From Aureimonas ureilytica (GTDB taxonomy: Bacteria > Pseudomonadota > Alphaproteobacteria > Rhizobiales > Rhizobiaceae): a stretch of 64,000 bases of DNA. Positions within the stretch are counted from its first letter, which is position 1. Every line of letters begins with the position of its first letter. Below are positions 63,132 to 64,000 of this stretch, in pieces. The position numbers and the translations under genes were made by a program. Below the pieces are notes generated by a model, which worked only from the letters and a program-made list of their open reading frames with translations, was not told where the DNA came from and made no database searches. The DNA is taken from positions 1-64,000 of the forward strand of contig NZ_LDQA01000019.1 in assembly GCF_001475935.1 (NCBI RefSeq). The letters are read 5' to 3'.

Positions 63132-64000
63132 ATGACATCAGCCACTCATGCCCGTGGAGGGACGCGCGCGCTCACGCTCGTGTTTCTCGCCGCGATCATC
63201 GAAGGCTTCGACCTTCAGGCCGCGGGCGTCGCCGCGCCCAAGCTCGTGCCCGCCTTCGGGCTGGTGCCCGATCAGATGGGGCTGTTCTTTTCGGCCGCGA
63301 CCTTCGGCCTCGTCTTCGGCGCGCTCGGCGGCGGCGTGATCGCCGATCGCTGGGGGCGGCGCACCGGCCTTGCGCTGTCGCTTGCCGTGTTCGGCCTGTT
63401 CTCGATCGGCACCGCCTTTGCCGGCACGTTCGAACATCTCGTTCTCATGCGCTTCCTGACGGGCGTCGGCCTCGGCGGCGCGCTCCCCAATCTCATCGCC
63501 ATCGCGGCCGAATCCGTCTCGCCCGAGCGGCGCGGCCGGGCCGTCGCCTTCATGTATGCGGGCGTGCCGCTGGGCGGTGCGCTGGCGAGCCTCGTCGCCA
63601 TGGTGGGCCTGCATGACGACTGGCGGTCGATCTTCGTGGTGGGCGGCATCCTGCCGCTTCTCCTGATCGTGCCGCTCCTGGCATGGATGGCGCCGTTCCG
63701 CGTGACGCGCACCGCCAAGGGATCGGCCCGCCGCCGCGACGTGCTTCTGGGCAGCGGCGCGCTGGCGCAGACGCTGCTGCTCTGGACCGCCTTCTTCTTC
63801 GGCCTCGTGGTCGTCTATCTTCTGCTCAACTGGCTGCCGCAGATCCTCGTCTCGCTCGGTTTTACCCGGGGCACGGCCTCGCTGGTCCAGATCGTCTTCA
63901 ATATCGGCGGATCCCTGGGCGCGATCCTCGGTGGCCGCTTCCTCGACAGCCGACGGCCCGCCCTGTCAGCCGCCCTCTGCTTCGGCGGGCTGATGCTGGC
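63132..64000 (+). CDS. Aromatic acid:H+ symporter (AAHS-family MFS), 3'-truncated by window end
   Basis: The first 289 codons are present and the frame is open to the window edge. The first helix AAIIEGFDLQAAGVAAPKL carries the aspartate essential in PcaK/BenK. The loop GGGVIADRWGRRTG is the AAHS DGxxADRxGRR-type motif. Six helices, a short central loop and the start of the second half can be seen. The ATG follows GGGAGGAG. Predicted to import ferulate, 4-hydroxybenzoate, vanillate or protocatechuate, complementing the ABC importer. Confidence 0.88.
   Translation, partial: MTSATHARGGTRALTLVFLAAIIEGFDLQAAGVAAPKLVPAFGLVPDQMGLFFSAATFGLVFGALGGGVIADRWGRRTGLALSLAVFGLFSIGTAFAGTFEHLVLMRFLTGVGLGGALPNLIAIAAESVSPERRGRAVAFMYAGVPLGGALASLVAMVGLHDDWRSIFVVGGILPLLLIVPLLAWMAPFRVTRTAKGSARRRDVLLGSGALAQTLLLWTAFFFGLVVVYLLLNWLPQILVSLGFTRGTASLVQIVFNIGGSLGAILGGRFLDSRRPALSAALCFGGLML

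Overview
The window is 64 kb of GC-rich DNA. It carries tightly packed, often overlapping (ATGA/GTGA) operons, a large repertoire of ABC and MFS transporters, an alphaproteobacterial porin, a DUF1127 small protein and a rhizobactin-type siderophore locus. This points to a member of the Hyphomicrobiales (Rhizobiales), probably a plant- or soil-associated one; the genus cannot be fixed from the sequence alone. No rRNA, tRNA, CRISPR array, phage module or complete insertion sequence was found.

Layout. 0.2-1.4 kb: a membrane-anchored diguanylate cyclase. 1.5-10.5 kb: a rare-ketose island with a LacI-family regulator, a sugar ABC importer (binding protein, double ATPase, two permeases), an FGGY kinase and a class II aldolase on the minus strand, and a divergent D-tagatose 3-epimerase family isomerase. 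10.6-11.8 kb: branched-chain aminotransferase. 12.2-18.9 kb: a decayed rhizobactin/aerobactin-type siderophore locus. The RhtX-like inner-membrane transporter and the TonB-dependent receptor are intact, while a DABA decarboxylase, an IucA/IucC synthetase and an IucB/RhbD acetyltransferase are broken by frameshifts, a stop codon and internal deletions. 19.0-26.1 kb: D-lactate dehydrogenase, a LysR regulator, an iron-type alcohol dehydrogenase, an ACS-type MFS carrier, a DapA-family protein lacking the Schiff-base lysine, and a coupled small protein. 26.2-31.5 kb: DUF1127, an acetyltransferase, the porin, YigZ, a chemoreceptor remnant and a membrane protein. 32-40.4 kb: an exported SDR, an ssuACB-type importer with an LLM flavin monooxygenase, a PAS-GGDEF protein, an EamA exporter and a divergent Lrp regulator. 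40.5-44.8 kb: an RND efflux pump and its adaptor. 45.4-47.9 kb: a ParB-like protein translationally coupled to the Kup potassium transporter.

48.2-64.0 kb is a lignin-aromatics island. On the minus strand, vdh, ech and fcs would convert ferulate/p-coumarate to vanillate/4-hydroxybenzoate. PobA would hydroxylate 4-hydroxybenzoate to protocatechuate, and a secreted esterase may release substrate. VanA/VanB would demethylate vanillate to protocatechuate. A GntR regulator and a complete HAAT-type (Liv-like) ABC importer follow. Divergent on the plus strand are a MarR regulator and an AAHS-family aromatic acid MFS carrier that runs off the window. Two perfect CTGTATACAG operators lie before vanA, one on a predicted -10 box. 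A 164-bp MITE-like element sits between vdh and ech. Ring-cleavage genes (pca) are not in the window.

The most notable biology is the siderophore locus, which looks like a producer turned siderophore pirate: uptake kept, synthesis lost.
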